Shown here one piece after another: positions 17,842 through 26,484 of a DNA stretch of 64,000 nt. Within the stretch, counting starts at the first letter, position 1; each line of letters begins with the position of its first letter. Source of the DNA: Niastella sp. (GTDB lineage: Bacteria > Bacteroidota > Bacteroidia > Chitinophagales > Chitinophagaceae); contig JADJVM010000008.1 in the NCBI GenBank assembly GCA_016710595.1, forward strand, positions 310,001-374,000, written 5' to 3'. The position numbers and the translations under genes are program-made. The notes below the pieces were generated by a model. The model was not told the origin of the DNA. It saw nothing but the letters and a program-made list of their open reading frames with translations, and did no database searches.

Positions 17842-19464
17842 TTGAAAACTTTTATTCAAACTCCTAAATATCTTTTTATCTATGCATTGCTGGTACCAGG
17901 TTTATTGGTAATTGCTTCATTTGGTTGCAGTACCGGTAAGGCCGGCGAAAAAAGCAGTTATGATTTTGTGCAGGATTTTGGCGGCGTAGCCGATGGAAAA
18001 ACAAATAACTATGCAGCATTTATGAAAGCTGCTCAATTTCTTTCGCACAAGAAAAACCTGTCACTTAATTTTCCAACAGGCATTTATTATATAAAAGATT
18101 ACAAAATAAGTGCTGGAAAATATAAAAACGATATTAGCGATATTATTTTTATGGGGATGGACCATGTAACCATCAATGGCAATGGCAGTAGCATTCTGAT
18201 AAATGGAAATTTTAAACGCAGCGCCGATTATACATTACCGGGTGTACCCTATTTGTATGCATATAACAATACGGTTTCGCCATTTACATTTACCAATTGC
18301 AAAAACTTAGTGTTAAAAAATTTTATATTAGATGGTGGTGTTTTACAAATGAGCCGGGACAGCAACGTGGTAGAAGGTTTCAACTATGGCATCGCCATTA
18401 CTGATTATTTACCGGCACATGAATCTAAAAACATCATTATTGATTCTATACAGGTAAGCCATTTTGCAACGGATGGGTTTATTATCAGAAGCAATGGCAA
18501 AAATATTAAGGTCACAAATTCTGTTTTTAAAAATAATGCCAGGCAGGGCTTGAGCATTATAAAAGGAAAAGATATTTTTATACAGCATTGTAATTTTGAC
18601 TCAACCGGTTTTACCGGAAATTATACCGGCCATTCGCCACAGGCGGGCATTGATGTGGAGAATGAATATACGATTGATGAACTTATGAATATCAACATCA
18701 CCAGATGTAATTTCAGGCATAATAATGGTTTCCAGTTTGTGAGCTCATCCGCATCGGGCAAGGTTTTGCTGGACAGTTGCTTTATCGCAGATAAAAGTAA
18801 TGGATATGAATACGGATATAATGGTGTGGGCATTTACAGTAAAAATTCAGGCATCCAAAACAGTATCGTTTTTGGTATGTTGCAGGTAGAAACCGGTGGT
18901 GAGCCATACCGTGGCGATGTAGCCATCCTCATAAAAAATAATATTATTTATTCCGGTTTTTCGGGCGCTATCTCTACCGATTATAATAACCCGGTAGAAA
19001 TTGCCGGCAATATTTTTATCATGTTGCCAAACCCGCATCCCAATCCTTATTTTCCATTTATCAGGAATCAAAATGCAACATTTCATGATAATTTAATTAT
19101 CCTTCACCCCGATAAGTTGAAAACACATGCCAGCAATTTTACTTCTTTGTTGCAAAATGTAAGATCGGCATCCCGTAATTTTTGGTTGGTTTATGGAAAT
19201 AGTATGTCAGGTTCCAAACTGAGCAGCCCGGCATCAAGGTATTATAAAATTTCAACTGATAACAGCCGGGATATTGGCACACAATATATTCCCGAAGCGT
19301 GGTTAGGTAAAGCCATTGTACATGCTGTTGGTTTGCCTGCATACAGCATTGATAAGTTGCTAAACCATCCTTTTATCACCCAATATAAGATGGTTACATG
19401 GAATGGCGGGGTATTGTTACAAGCAGATTCAGTAAGGAAAGAGATGAAGAAAATATCGGGGTAA
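17842..19464 (+). CDS. Right-handed beta-helix lipoprotein (pectate-lyase-like fold)
   Basis: About 540 residues if started at TTG 17842. This start gives a proper lipoprotein signal (MKTFIQTPKYLFIYALLVPG, then lipobox FGC). The frame is also open to a TTG at 17788 inside the ABC ATPase gene, but that would put 18 odd residues before the signal. The mature protein begins with DFVQDFGGVADGKTNNYAAF, the N-terminal signature of pectate-lyase/pectinesterase-like beta-helix proteins. Successive N-I-x-I-x-x coils follow (NIIIDSIQVSHFATDGFIIR, NIKVTNSVFKNNARQGLSII). No catalytic set can be named with confidence. It may bind or cleave a polysaccharide at the cell surface. Linkage to the importer raises the possibility of shared substrate, which is inference. 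Confidence 0.75.
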   Translation: MKTFIQTPKYLFIYALLVPGLLVIASFGCSTGKAGEKSSYDFVQDFGGVADGKTNNYAAFMKAAQFLSHKKNLSLNFPTGIYYIKDYKISAGKYKNDISDIIFMGMDHVTINGNGSSILINGNFKRSADYTLPGVPYLYAYNNTVSPFTFTNCKNLVLKNFILDGGVLQMSRDSNVVEGFNYGIAITDYLPAHESKNIIIDSIQVSHFATDGFIIRSNGKNIKVTNSVFKNNARQGLSIIKGKDIFIQHCNFDSTGFTGNYTGHSPQAGIDVENEYTIDELMNINITRCNFRHNNGFQFVSSSASGKVLLDSCFIADKSNGYEYGYNGVGIYSKNSGIQNSIVFGMLQVETGGEPYRGDVAILIKNNIIYSGFSGAISTDYNNPVEIAGNIFIMLPNPHPNPYFPFIRNQNATFHDNLIILHPDKLKTHASNFTSLLQNVRSASRNFWLVYGNSMSGSKLSSPASRYYKISTDNSRDIGTQYIPEAWLGKAIVHAVGLPAYSIDKLLNHPFITQYKMVTWNGGVLLQADSVRKEMKKISG

Positions 19465-19501
19465 ATTCCTTTATATAAAAATGAGATTCCGGATTTTGAA
19501 A

Positions 19502-19526
19502 ATGATTTACTTAATTGGTAAATCAT
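19502..19526. promoter_or_regulatory. Perfect 9-bp inverted repeat (ATGATTTAC / GTAAATCAT)
   Basis: Arms at 19502-19510 and 19518-19526 are exact reverse complements around a 7-nt spacer. It lies 37 bp past the beta-helix stop and 63 bp before the methyltransferase start. It lacks a following T-run, so it is more like an operator than an intrinsic terminator. No regulator is assigned. Confidence 0.35.
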
Positions 19527-19588
19527 ATTTCGCATTGCAATTTTTTGATACAACCTGTACCAATAGCTTTGTGCCATATTAAAATAGC

Positions 19589-20365
19589 ATGAGTAATAAA
19601 ACAATTGATACGGCACAAGGTCATTGGCTATTGGCTAAAATGGGTAAGCGGGTACTTCGCCCCGGGGGAAAAGAACTCACCTTAAAAATGATACAGGGTT
19701 TGCATATTACGCCACAGGACCGTGTGATAGAATTTGCACCAGGCATTGGCTATACGGCAGAAAAAGTAGTAGCCATGCATCCAAAATCATACACCGGCAT
19801 AGAACTGAATGAAGAAGCTGCTACCCTGTTAAGAAAGAAAATAAATACTGATGCATATAAGATCATGCTCGGCAATGCATCACAGGTTGCATTAGAAGAT
19901 GGCTGCTGCGATAAAGTGTATGCCGAAGCGATGCTAACGATGAATGCCGATCACAGAAAATCTGAGATCATCAGAGAAGCACACCGGCTGTTACGAAAAG
20001 GCGGGTTATATGGTATTCATGAACTTGGCTTAACACCCCATACGCTTCATGAAAAAGAAAAAGCAACCATACAACATGCGTTGGCAGTTTGTATTAAAGT
20101 AAATGCAAGGCCACTCACTCAATCAGAATGGGTGCATTTATTAGAACAGGAAGGGTTTCGTATAATTGACATACAAACCAACCGTATGCTACTATTAGAA
20201 ACCAGCCGCATCATTGATGACGAAGGCATTTTAAGATGCTTAAAAATTGGATTTAATATGATGCGGAACCCAAAAGCCCGCAAACGCATAAGCGAAATGA
20301 AAAGTGTTTTTACAAAATATAAAGATCAAATGAATGCCATCTCCATTATTGCAGAGAAGCTGTAA
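19589..20365 (+). CDS. Class I SAM-dependent methyltransferase
   Basis: 258 residues. Motif I is VIEFAPGIGYTAEKVV (about 46-61), followed by the acidic end of beta-2 in YTGIELNEEA. The motif around DKVYAEAMLTM and the post-motif LLRKGGLYGIHELGL fit the UbiE/Methyltransf_11 group of small-molecule or lipid methyltransferases. The acceptor is unknown. The C-terminal third is helical. It is cytoplasmic. Its 3' end overlaps that of the convergent P-type ATPase by 20 bp. Confidence 0.85.
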   Translation: MSNKTIDTAQGHWLLAKMGKRVLRPGGKELTLKMIQGLHITPQDRVIEFAPGIGYTAEKVVAMHPKSYTGIELNEEAATLLRKKINTDAYKIMLGNASQVALEDGCCDKVYAEAMLTMNADHRKSEIIREAHRLLRKGGLYGIHELGLTPHTLHEKEKATIQHALAVCIKVNARPLTQSEWVHLLEQEGFRIIDIQTNRMLLLETSRIIDDEGILRCLKIGFNMMRNPKARKRISEMKSVFTKYKDQMNAISIIAEKL

Positions 20366-22898
20366 GGCCAGGTTTAGAGGCTCTATTTCTTTTAATCCAT
20401 TTATATATTTCAAACCATGCAACCGAAATAAAAGCAGTAGCTATTACAATTACAATTTGTGAAAGGTTGAGCGGGCTTATTTTAAAGAAACGTGCAAATT
20501 GCGGGATGTAGAGTATCATCGCCAATATTGCAATGGTTATAAAGATTATAAATCGTAATAAATCATTTTTATAAAGAAAGGTTTGCCAAACTGAATAATA
20601 AAAAGAACGGTTTACAAGCGTTAAAAAAATATTGGCCACAATCAATGTAGAAAAAACCATGGAACAGGTGGTTTGTTCATTCCAGCCCAACTGCACCGAA
20701 TATTGGTAGCTGAACAATGTACCTGCGGTAATGGCCAATCCCTGGATGATACTGATCGTTAACTCATTTAAATTAAAAAATGTATTGCTGATTTTCCTGG
20801 GCGGTTGCAGCATAGCATTTTTTTCTAACGGTTCGTTTTCATATACAATAGAACAAGTAGGCCCCATAATAAGTTCCAGGAAAATAACATGCACCGGTGT
20901 AAAAATAGCAGGATACAGCCAACCTAAAATAAGCGGTAATGCTACGGTAAGTATAATGGGAATGTGGATAGAGATAATATACTGTATTGCTTTTTTAAGA
21001 TTGCTATAAATTTTTCTGCCCATGGCAACAGCATCTACCATTTTACCAAAATCATCATCGGTAAGAATGATGGATGATGCTTCTTTAGCAATCTCGGAAC
21101 CACGCTTACCCATGGCTATGCCGATATGAGCAGCCTTTAATGCCGGGCCATCATTCACACCATCACCCGTCATACCAACAATTTCGTTTTGTTTTTTTAA
21201 ACTTTGTATGATCCTCAATTTTACTTCGGGATACATACGGGTAAATACTTTTTTATCTAAAACTGCCTGGTCAAATTCAGGGTCTGTTAAAGCCACTAAT
21301 GCATCGCCTGTAATTGATTTTTCGTAACCCCTGAAATGCGCTTGTTTTGCAATAGCTGAAGTGGTAATAGGGTTATCACCGGTAATTATTTTAAGTTCAA
21401 TACCTGCCCCGTACAGTTGATTAAAGATGGAAGCAATATTTTCTTTTGGTGGATCATAAAAACCAATCAAACCCAGGAATTCATTTTTAAAAGCCTGCTG
21501 CGATTTTGGAAAATTGTTTCCATCAAAATAGATCTGACCTACCCCCAATACCCGTAAACCCTTTTCTGCAAACAGTTTGAGTTGTTCATTCACTTTTTCT
21601 TTTTCAGGAGCAGATAAAGAAGATGCATTCACAATAGCTTCGGGTGCACCTTTTACTGCAATGTGCCGTTTGCCTGCATCATCTTCAAATACATGCGTCA
21701 TCATTGGCGGTTTGCCCTCCAATGGATATTCATGTATCATTTTAAAATTGGGGCGTTCATCTTTTAATACATTTTGAACATACGCTTTATGAATGGCTAT
21801 TTCCATCGGGTTAAAGGGAACTGATTCGCTCGACCACATAGCAGCTTGTAACAGGTTTTGTGTGGTTTCGTTTTTCCAATTCTCTTTCGTGAAAATTTCA
21901 TCGGCTTTTATATCATAGAGTTGATATATCTCCATCCTGTTTTCTGTAATAGTGCCCGTTTTATCGGTACAAATAATGGTAGCAGCACCCAGGGTTTCTA
22001 CGGTTGATACATCTTTTACGATAATCCCTTTTTTCATCAGCCGCCAGGCACCCAGGGCCATAAAAGTTGCCAGGGCCACCGGGATTTCTTCGGGCAATAC
22101 ACTCATGGCAATGGTAAGGCCTTTTAATAAACTATCTAAAATATCATTGGATTGATAAAAATTAATTCCCCAAATGAGGAGAAAAATAATCGCTCCCACT
22201 ACTGCCATCCATTTTACAAAACTGCTGATTTGTTTTTGTAAAATTGTTTTTTCTTTTTTTATTTCCAGGATCGAAATTCCGAGTTTTGCCAGCTTTGTGA
22301 AATCACCCACGGCTGTTACTTCAAAAACAGCCTGGCCCGATGCAGCCAGTGTACCACTAAATAAGGCATCATTGCCATCCAAATCTTTTGAAACCGCCAA
22401 TGATTCTCCGGTAAGGATAGATTCATTCACCGTAAAATCGTTGTATTGTTTCAATTTTCCATCAGCAGGAACCACATGCCCCTCTGAAACCACTACATAA
22501 TCTCCCACTACTATCTCTTTTGACAAAATATTTTGCACCTGGTTGTTACGGATCACCGAGGTATAGGGTTGGGTAAATTCTTTTAATGATTGCAAAGCAT
22601 TGCGGCTCCTGTTATCCTGGTAAATAGAAATAGCTGACACCAAAATAATGGCGCCACTCATAAACCAGGCATCGGCATATTCTCCTACTACAAAATAGAT
22701 GATGGCTGCCGCTACCAATAGTATGAACATGGGTTCTGTAATAGCATCCTTAAGCGAATGCCAAAAAGTATGCTGATGGCGGGATGTAATGATATTGCCC
22801 CCGAATTTCTTCCTGGAAGTAATTACTTCATGATTGCTAAGGCCATTAAAAGGAAAAGGATTGGGATGATTCATTCGGTGATTTCTGTATGCTGTCAT
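20346..22898 (-). CDS. Cation-translocating P-type ATPase (P2-like)
   Basis: 850 residues. An N-terminal cation-ATPase domain (NGLSNHEVITSRKKFGGN) is followed by the actuator motif TGES (163-166), the M4 motif VLPEEIPVAL (PEEIP 269-273), the phosphorylation site CTDKTGT with D312, and the hinge TGDGVNDGPALK. About ten membrane segments are expected. The M4 PEEIP resembles Ca2+/Na+ pumps. The region matching M6 reads FLELIMGPTCSIVYENEP instead of the NxxTDxxPA of SERCA-type pumps, so the ion cannot be assigned. No heavy-metal domain or CPC motif is present. It is the last gene of a minus-strand group with OsmC, DUF2892-like and DUF302 genes, 82 bp after OsmC. Confidence 0.9.
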   Translation of the reverse strand: MTAYRNHRMNHPNPFPFNGLSNHEVITSRKKFGGNIITSRHQHTFWHSLKDAITEPMFILLVAAAIIYFVVGEYADAWFMSGAIILVSAISIYQDNRSRNALQSLKEFTQPYTSVIRNNQVQNILSKEIVVGDYVVVSEGHVVPADGKLKQYNDFTVNESILTGESLAVSKDLDGNDALFSGTLAASGQAVFEVTAVGDFTKLAKLGISILEIKKEKTILQKQISSFVKWMAVVGAIIFLLIWGINFYQSNDILDSLLKGLTIAMSVLPEEIPVALATFMALGAWRLMKKGIIVKDVSTVETLGAATIICTDKTGTITENRMEIYQLYDIKADEIFTKENWKNETTQNLLQAAMWSSESVPFNPMEIAIHKAYVQNVLKDERPNFKMIHEYPLEGKPPMMTHVFEDDAGKRHIAVKGAPEAIVNASSLSAPEKEKVNEQLKLFAEKGLRVLGVGQIYFDGNNFPKSQQAFKNEFLGLIGFYDPPKENIASIFNQLYGAGIELKIITGDNPITTSAIAKQAHFRGYEKSITGDALVALTDPEFDQAVLDKKVFTRMYPEVKLRIIQSLKKQNEIVGMTGDGVNDGPALKAAHIGIAMGKRGSEIAKEASSIILTDDDFGKMVDAVAMGRKIYSNLKKAIQYIISIHIPIILTVALPLILGWLYPAIFTPVHVIFLELIMGPTCSIVYENEPLEKNAMLQPPRKISNTFFNLNELTISIIQGLAITAGTLFSYQYSVQLGWNEQTTCSMVFSTLIVANIFLTLVNRSFYYSVWQTFLYKNDLLRFIIFITIAILAMILYIPQFARFFKISPLNLSQIVIVIATAFISVAWFEIYKWIKRNRASKPGLTASLQ

Positions 22899-22980
22899 TT
22901 TTTAAAGTCTATCAAGATAAATGTATAAAGAAATTAAATAAATCTTTCGACAAAGTAATCATACCCTCCCTTGCATGCCA

Positions 22981-23436
22981 TTAAGCTGTTGCAAGTGCTA
23001 CCTGATTGCTGAAAACCCGGGTTCCATTATAATTTACTTCCCAGGTAAGTGGCAGTGCTTTTTTAAGCATACTACTCACGCCGCAATATTTTTCCTGTGA
23101 ATCAGTAACTGCCTGCAAAGCCGCATCTTGGTTTGATGCTTCACCTGTAAAATAATAAATCACGTGAATACCGATATATTCAATGGGTGTTTTTTTGCTA
23201 ATTTCACCAATCACTTTCATATCAAATTCCTGTGGATATTTATCAGCTTTTCTTAGAATGGCAGCAATATCCATCCCGGTGCACCCGGCAAGAGCTGTTA
23301 ATATAAAAGGTTTAGGGATGGGGCCATTGTCTTCGCCACCTACTTTTTCGGGTGCATCCATTACAATTGTATGTCCATTTACCAATGCATTGAATTGCAT
23401 TTTACCCATCCATTGTACATCTATTTCGTGTGCCAT
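22981..23436 (-). CDS. OsmC family protein
   Basis: 151 residues from the ATG at 23436 (MAHEIDVQWMGKMQFNALVN). The frame is open to 23508, but that would overlap the upstream gene by 67 bp and add an unlikely leader. The OsmC/Ohr fold is shown by GGEDNGPIPKPFILTALAGC, where the cysteine is the peroxidatic position, and by YCGVSSMLKKALPLTWEV, with the second conserved cysteine. Members reduce organic or hydrogen peroxides with thiol partners. Probably cytoplasmic. It sits 5 bp after the DUF2892-like gene and is surely in the same operon. Confidence 0.88.
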   Translation of the reverse strand: MAHEIDVQWMGKMQFNALVNGHTIVMDAPEKVGGEDNGPIPKPFILTALAGCTGMDIAAILRKADKYPQEFDMKVIGEISKKTPIEYIGIHVIYYFTGEASNQDAALQAVTDSQEKYCGVSSMLKKALPLTWEVNYNGTRVFSNQVALATA

Positions 23437-23441
23437 AAAAT

Positions 23442-23663
23442 TTATTTTTGAGTTGATTCTTCTTTTTTCTTTTTGGTAGAGATGCCCATGATATGATACA
23501 GCGGGCAAAAATTGATAAACACAGTTGCCAGCAGTATTGCCCCAATAATTAAAAGAATGTTGCCGGCAGTTCCGCTTACGATGCTGGTGAAATACAATGC
23601 AGCAAAAGCTATTGCAATCAATACCCTGATTAATTTATCGGGTATATTCATATTGGGTTTCAT
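23442..23663 (-). CDS. Small inner-membrane protein, DUF2892 (YgaP membrane-domain-like)
   Basis: 73 residues: NIPDKLIRVLIAIAFAALYF followed by a second hydrophobic helix (ILLIIGAILLATVFINF) and a CPLYHIMGIST tail, which is the typical DUF2892 ending. Two membrane spans, charged Lys/Glu-rich C-terminus. The function of the family is not settled. It is often found beside rhodanese and other sulfur or redox genes. Here it lies between DUF302 and OsmC genes (gaps of 11 and 5 bp), which fits a redox-stress operon. Confidence 0.8.
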   Translation of the reverse strand: MKPNMNIPDKLIRVLIAIAFAALYFTSIVSGTAGNILLIIGAILLATVFINFCPLYHIMGISTKKKKEESTQK

Positions 23664-23674
23664 GTTTTCTAATT

Positions 23675-24061
23675 TTAAATGTTTTGAATTACTTTTTTTA
23701 ATTTCTCCCTTACGGTTGTTGCCACTTCGCCTAATTGATCATTTTTAATTGCCATCATAGAAGCAACAGGATCTACAGCGGAAATTTCTATATTCCCATT
23801 TTCTCTTTCCTGTACTATTACATTGCAAGGCAGCATGGTGCCAATGGTATCTTCTGCCAACAAAGCCTGGTGTGCAAAATGAGGGTTGCATGCACCCAGA
23901 ATTTTATATTTCCGGAAATCCACATCTAATTTCTTTTTTAATGTATCTCTTACATCTATTTCTGTGAGTACACCAAACCCTTCCGTTTTTAATTGTTCCG
24001 TAACTTTTGAAATTGCGGTATCAAAATCATCCTTTATTATTTTTGTAAAATAGTAACTCAT
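23675..24061 (-). CDS. DUF302 domain protein
   Basis: 128 residues forming one DUF302 domain: FDTAISKVTEQLKTEGFGVL, TEIDVRDTLKKKLDVDFRKY, LGACNPHFAHQALLAEDTIG, LLPCN-like MLPCNVIVQE, ending DPVASMMAI. The family is common beside cation ATPases and sulfur-redox genes, with no established activity. The conserved Cys of LGACNP and MLPCN are both present. It is the first gene of the minus-strand group and is divergent from the DUF4399 lipoprotein gene across 206 bp. Confidence 0.82.
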   Translation of the reverse strand: MSYYFTKIIKDDFDTAISKVTEQLKTEGFGVLTEIDVRDTLKKKLDVDFRKYKILGACNPHFAHQALLAEDTIGTMLPCNVIVQERENGNIEISAVDPVASMMAIKNDQLGEVATTVREKLKKVIQNI

Positions 24062-24208
24062 ATTTGTGATTATTAAGTAAAGTAGAATAATTACCGCAAA
24101 TTTCCCATTAATAAAATAGCCATTCAGTTACATTTGTTACAAACAGGTAGCCATGGGGCTGGATTTATATTTGGCATAATAAATGCTGCTTTTTAAAGCA
24201 CTATATTC

Positions 24209-24216
24209 TATATTTG
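24209..24216 (+). promoter_or_regulatory. Bacteroidota-type -7 element (TATATTTG) before the DUF4399 lipoprotein gene
   Basis: TATATTTG matches TAnnTTTG exactly and lies 52 bp before the ATG at 24268. Two further exact matches occur upstream in the same divergent region, TACATTTG at 24129-24136 and TATATTTG at 24166-24173. None has a well-placed TTTG -33 box by eye, so which one is used is open. Confidence 0.4.
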
Positions 24217-24267
24217 AAAGCTTACGGAAACCACCTAAAATTGTACAATTAAATAAAAACATATTAT

Positions 24268-24777
24268 ATGAAACAGGTTCTAAGTTTTTTCACCCTTATT
24301 TTATTCGGTTTAACGGCCTGCAATTCAGGTAAAGTGGATAATACAGCTTCTACCACCGATACAATTGCAAAGCAGGATACCATGCATACCATGCCGATGT
24401 CAAATTCTGATGTGGATCCACTTCCGGAAGTACCGGCGGATGCAAAAGTGTTTTTTAAAAATTTAAAAGAAGGGGAAACAGTAACCTCACCGGTAACAGT
24501 AGAAATGGGGGTAACGGGTATGTCAGTAGATTCGGCCGGCATTGTAAAACAAAAATCAGGTCATTTTCATATCTTAATAGATGCTGAAAAATTTATCCCC
24601 GCACCTGAAGTAATAGGTAAAGACAGCACCCATCTCCATTTTGGGAATGCACAGGAAAAAACAAGCCTCACACTTACTCCGGGCAAACATACTTTAGCCC
24701 TTCAATTTGCCGATGGCTTACACCGTTCCTATGGTGAAAAACTATCCACAACAGTTAATATTGACGTGAAAAAATAA
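24268..24777 (+). CDS. DUF4399-domain lipoprotein
   Basis: 169 residues. Signal and lipobox: MKQVLSFFTLILFGLTACNS, cut before the cysteine. A Thr/Met/His-containing linker (DTMHTMPMSNSD) precedes the DUF4399 domain: VFFKNLKEGETVTSPVTVEM, GHFHILIDAEKF, HLHFGNAQEKTSLTLTPGKH and LQFADGLHRSYG. The conserved histidines (HFH, HLHFG) suggest a possible metal site, but no function is established for the domain. It would face the periplasm or cell surface. Monocistronic: it has its own upstream -7 element and an intrinsic terminator just after the stop. Confidence 0.85.
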   Translation: MKQVLSFFTLILFGLTACNSGKVDNTASTTDTIAKQDTMHTMPMSNSDVDPLPEVPADAKVFFKNLKEGETVTSPVTVEMGVTGMSVDSAGIVKQKSGHFHILIDAEKFIPAPEVIGKDSTHLHFGNAQEKTSLTLTPGKHTLALQFADGLHRSYGEKLSTTVNIDVKK

Positions 24778-24790
24778 AGCGTTTATTGAT

Positions 24791-24821
24791 AAAAAAATCC
24801 GGCCCCATCCGGATTTTTTTT
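24791..24821 (+). terminator. Rho-independent terminator after the DUF4399 gene
   Basis: ATCCGG (24797-24802) pairs with CCGGAT (24809-24814) across a 6-nt loop, extended by the flanking A-run and T-run, and is followed by eight T residues. It sits 14 bp past the stop at 24777. Confidence 0.85.
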
Positions 24822-24967
24822 GTTCTAAGTTTATAAATATTTTTGGATTGTAATAATTATGTAAAGAAGATTGAAAAAGTAATAGATAATCGAATTTTAC
24901 CCATGCCTTCTCAAAAAAATACATTAACTTGTAACAATCAGTAAATAAGGGATTAAATCAAGGGGAT

Positions 24968-25369
24968 ATGAAAGAAAAATACAATATTTCTACCAATCAG
25001 CGGCCGGATGGCGATCGCCCCTTAGATGCTACGCTTGTTCAAATAGATTTACCTCAATTCATTCATCAAATAAAAGATGAAGTTGCCTGGAAAGAAAGTG
25101 ACCGCAATGCCATTACTGTATATAAAACAAATGGGTTGCGCATGGTTTTAGTTGCGTTACACCAGGATGCCGAATTAACCCGCCATATTGCCAAAGGAAT
25201 CATCAGCATTCAACTCATTTCGGGTTGTATTCTTTTTACAACCGATCAGCAATCGGTTGAATTAAAAGATGGGCAAATACTGGCCCTGCATGAGCGTATC
25301 CCACACAGCGTTCGAGCGGTAAAGGAAAGTGTATTCCTGCTTACCCTCACTACTTCACTGGAAGTATAA
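24968..25369 (+). CDS. Cupin-domain protein
   Basis: 133 residues. The core is a single small beta-barrel: GLRMVLVALHQDAELTRHIA, then GIISIQLISGCILFTTD, then LKDGQILALHERIPHSVRAV. The histidines at LHQ, RHI, LHE and PHS could bind a metal as in other cupins, though the classical G(X)5HXH(X)3,4E motif is not intact. Likely cytoplasmic, role unknown. Proteins like this in Bacteroidota are often annotated only as cupin domain. A purine-rich AAGGGGAT lies directly before the ATG. Confidence 0.7.
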   Translation: MKEKYNISTNQRPDGDRPLDATLVQIDLPQFIHQIKDEVAWKESDRNAITVYKTNGLRMVLVALHQDAELTRHIAKGIISIQLISGCILFTTDQQSVELKDGQILALHERIPHSVRAVKESVFLLTLTTSLEV

Positions 25370-25394
25370 TTCATTCACACAGGAAATTTAAAAA

Positions 25395-25419
25395 CTCTTT
25401 TTACGCAAACTAAAAAGAG
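25395..25419. promoter_or_regulatory. Perfect 9-bp inverted repeat (CTCTTTTTA / TAAAAAGAG)
   Basis: Arms 25395-25403 and 25411-25419 around CGCAAAC. It lies 26 bp after the cupin stop and 75 bp before the SPFH start. It could act as an AT-rich terminator hairpin for the cupin gene or as an operator for the SPFH gene. The sequence does not decide. Confidence 0.35.
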
Positions 25420-25494
25420 CATAAAAGCACATCATATTTTGTACCTAATAAAAAAATAATATTCATCATTGCTCATTAACTTAAAACAACAAAT

Positions 25495-26382
25495 ATGCAA
25501 ACACAAATTTTATATGTAATAATCGCAGCGATTATTTTCTTATTCTTAAGTGGAATTAAAATTGTACGACCTACCCACCGGGGGCTTATTGAACGATTGG
25601 GAAAATACATCAAATATGCAAATCCCGGTTTTCACTGGATCATCCCTTTTATTGATAAATTATATTTGGTGAATATCACCGAACAAATGGTGGATGCACA
25701 ACCCCAGGAAATTATCACCAACGATAACCTGAATGCCAGCGTAGATGCGCAGGTTTATTTTAGGGTAATTGAAACTGAGGAAAGCGTAAAAAGCTCTTTG
25801 TATAATGTAAACAATTACAAATTACAGATTGTGAACCTGGCACGTACTACACTAAGGAATATTATCGGTACCCTTACACTACGGTCTGCCAATAGCGAAC
25901 GGGGTAAAATAAATGCTGAGTTGCACAACACTTTAAAAAATGAAACCTCCAGTTGGGGCATCATCATAATTAGAACTGAATTAAAAGAAATTGATCCACC
26001 CAGGGATGTACAGGAAACCATGAATAAAGTAGTGAAGGCAGAAAATGAAAAAATTGCCGCTATAGATTATGCCACTGCCAACGAAACGGTAGCAGATGGT
26101 GTAAAAAGAGCAAAGATAAAAGAAGCAGAAGGATACAAAAGGGCACAGGTACTACATGCCGAAGGTGAAGCCGAAGCCATTATGCTCGTGAACGTAGCAG
26201 CAGACCAGTATTTTACAGGCAATGCCCAATTATTAAAAAAGTTAGAAACATTGGAAGCATCATTAAAGAACAATGCTAAAATAGTAATCCCAACAGGATC
26301 GGAACTGGTGAACATAATTGGTGATATGGCAGGTATATTGCCATTACCATCAGGGAAAAAAGAGAATGCCACAAATAAATAA
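25495..26382 (+). CDS. SPFH-domain (stomatin/prohibitin-like) membrane protein
   Basis: 295 residues. One N-terminal membrane helix (ILYVIIAAIIFLFLSGIKIV) is followed by the SPFH domain: PTHRGLIERLGKYIKYANPG, HWIIPFIDKLYLVNITEQMV, LNASVDAQVYFRVIETEESV and LRNIIGTLTL. A coiled-coil/flotillin-like Ala/Glu-rich helix occupies about residues 180-245 (KIKEAEGYKRAQVLHAEGEA). Such proteins oligomerise at the inner membrane and scaffold proteases or microdomains. No NfeD-type partner gene is next to it, which is the usual companion of stomatin-like genes. Confidence 0.92.
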   Translation: MQTQILYVIIAAIIFLFLSGIKIVRPTHRGLIERLGKYIKYANPGFHWIIPFIDKLYLVNITEQMVDAQPQEIITNDNLNASVDAQVYFRVIETEESVKSSLYNVNNYKLQIVNLARTTLRNIIGTLTLRSANSERGKINAELHNTLKNETSSWGIIIIRTELKEIDPPRDVQETMNKVVKAENEKIAAIDYATANETVADGVKRAKIKEAEGYKRAQVLHAEGEAEAIMLVNVAADQYFTGNAQLLKKLETLEASLKNNAKIVIPTGSELVNIIGDMAGILPLPSGKKENATNK

Positions 26383-26484
26383 GGATGCCTGAATAAAAAA
26401 GTGGATTATCTTTTGTTGTAACCTTATACAGCTATTTAAAATCTAATATGCCGATAAGATGTGATATTTAAAAATTATGCCGGT

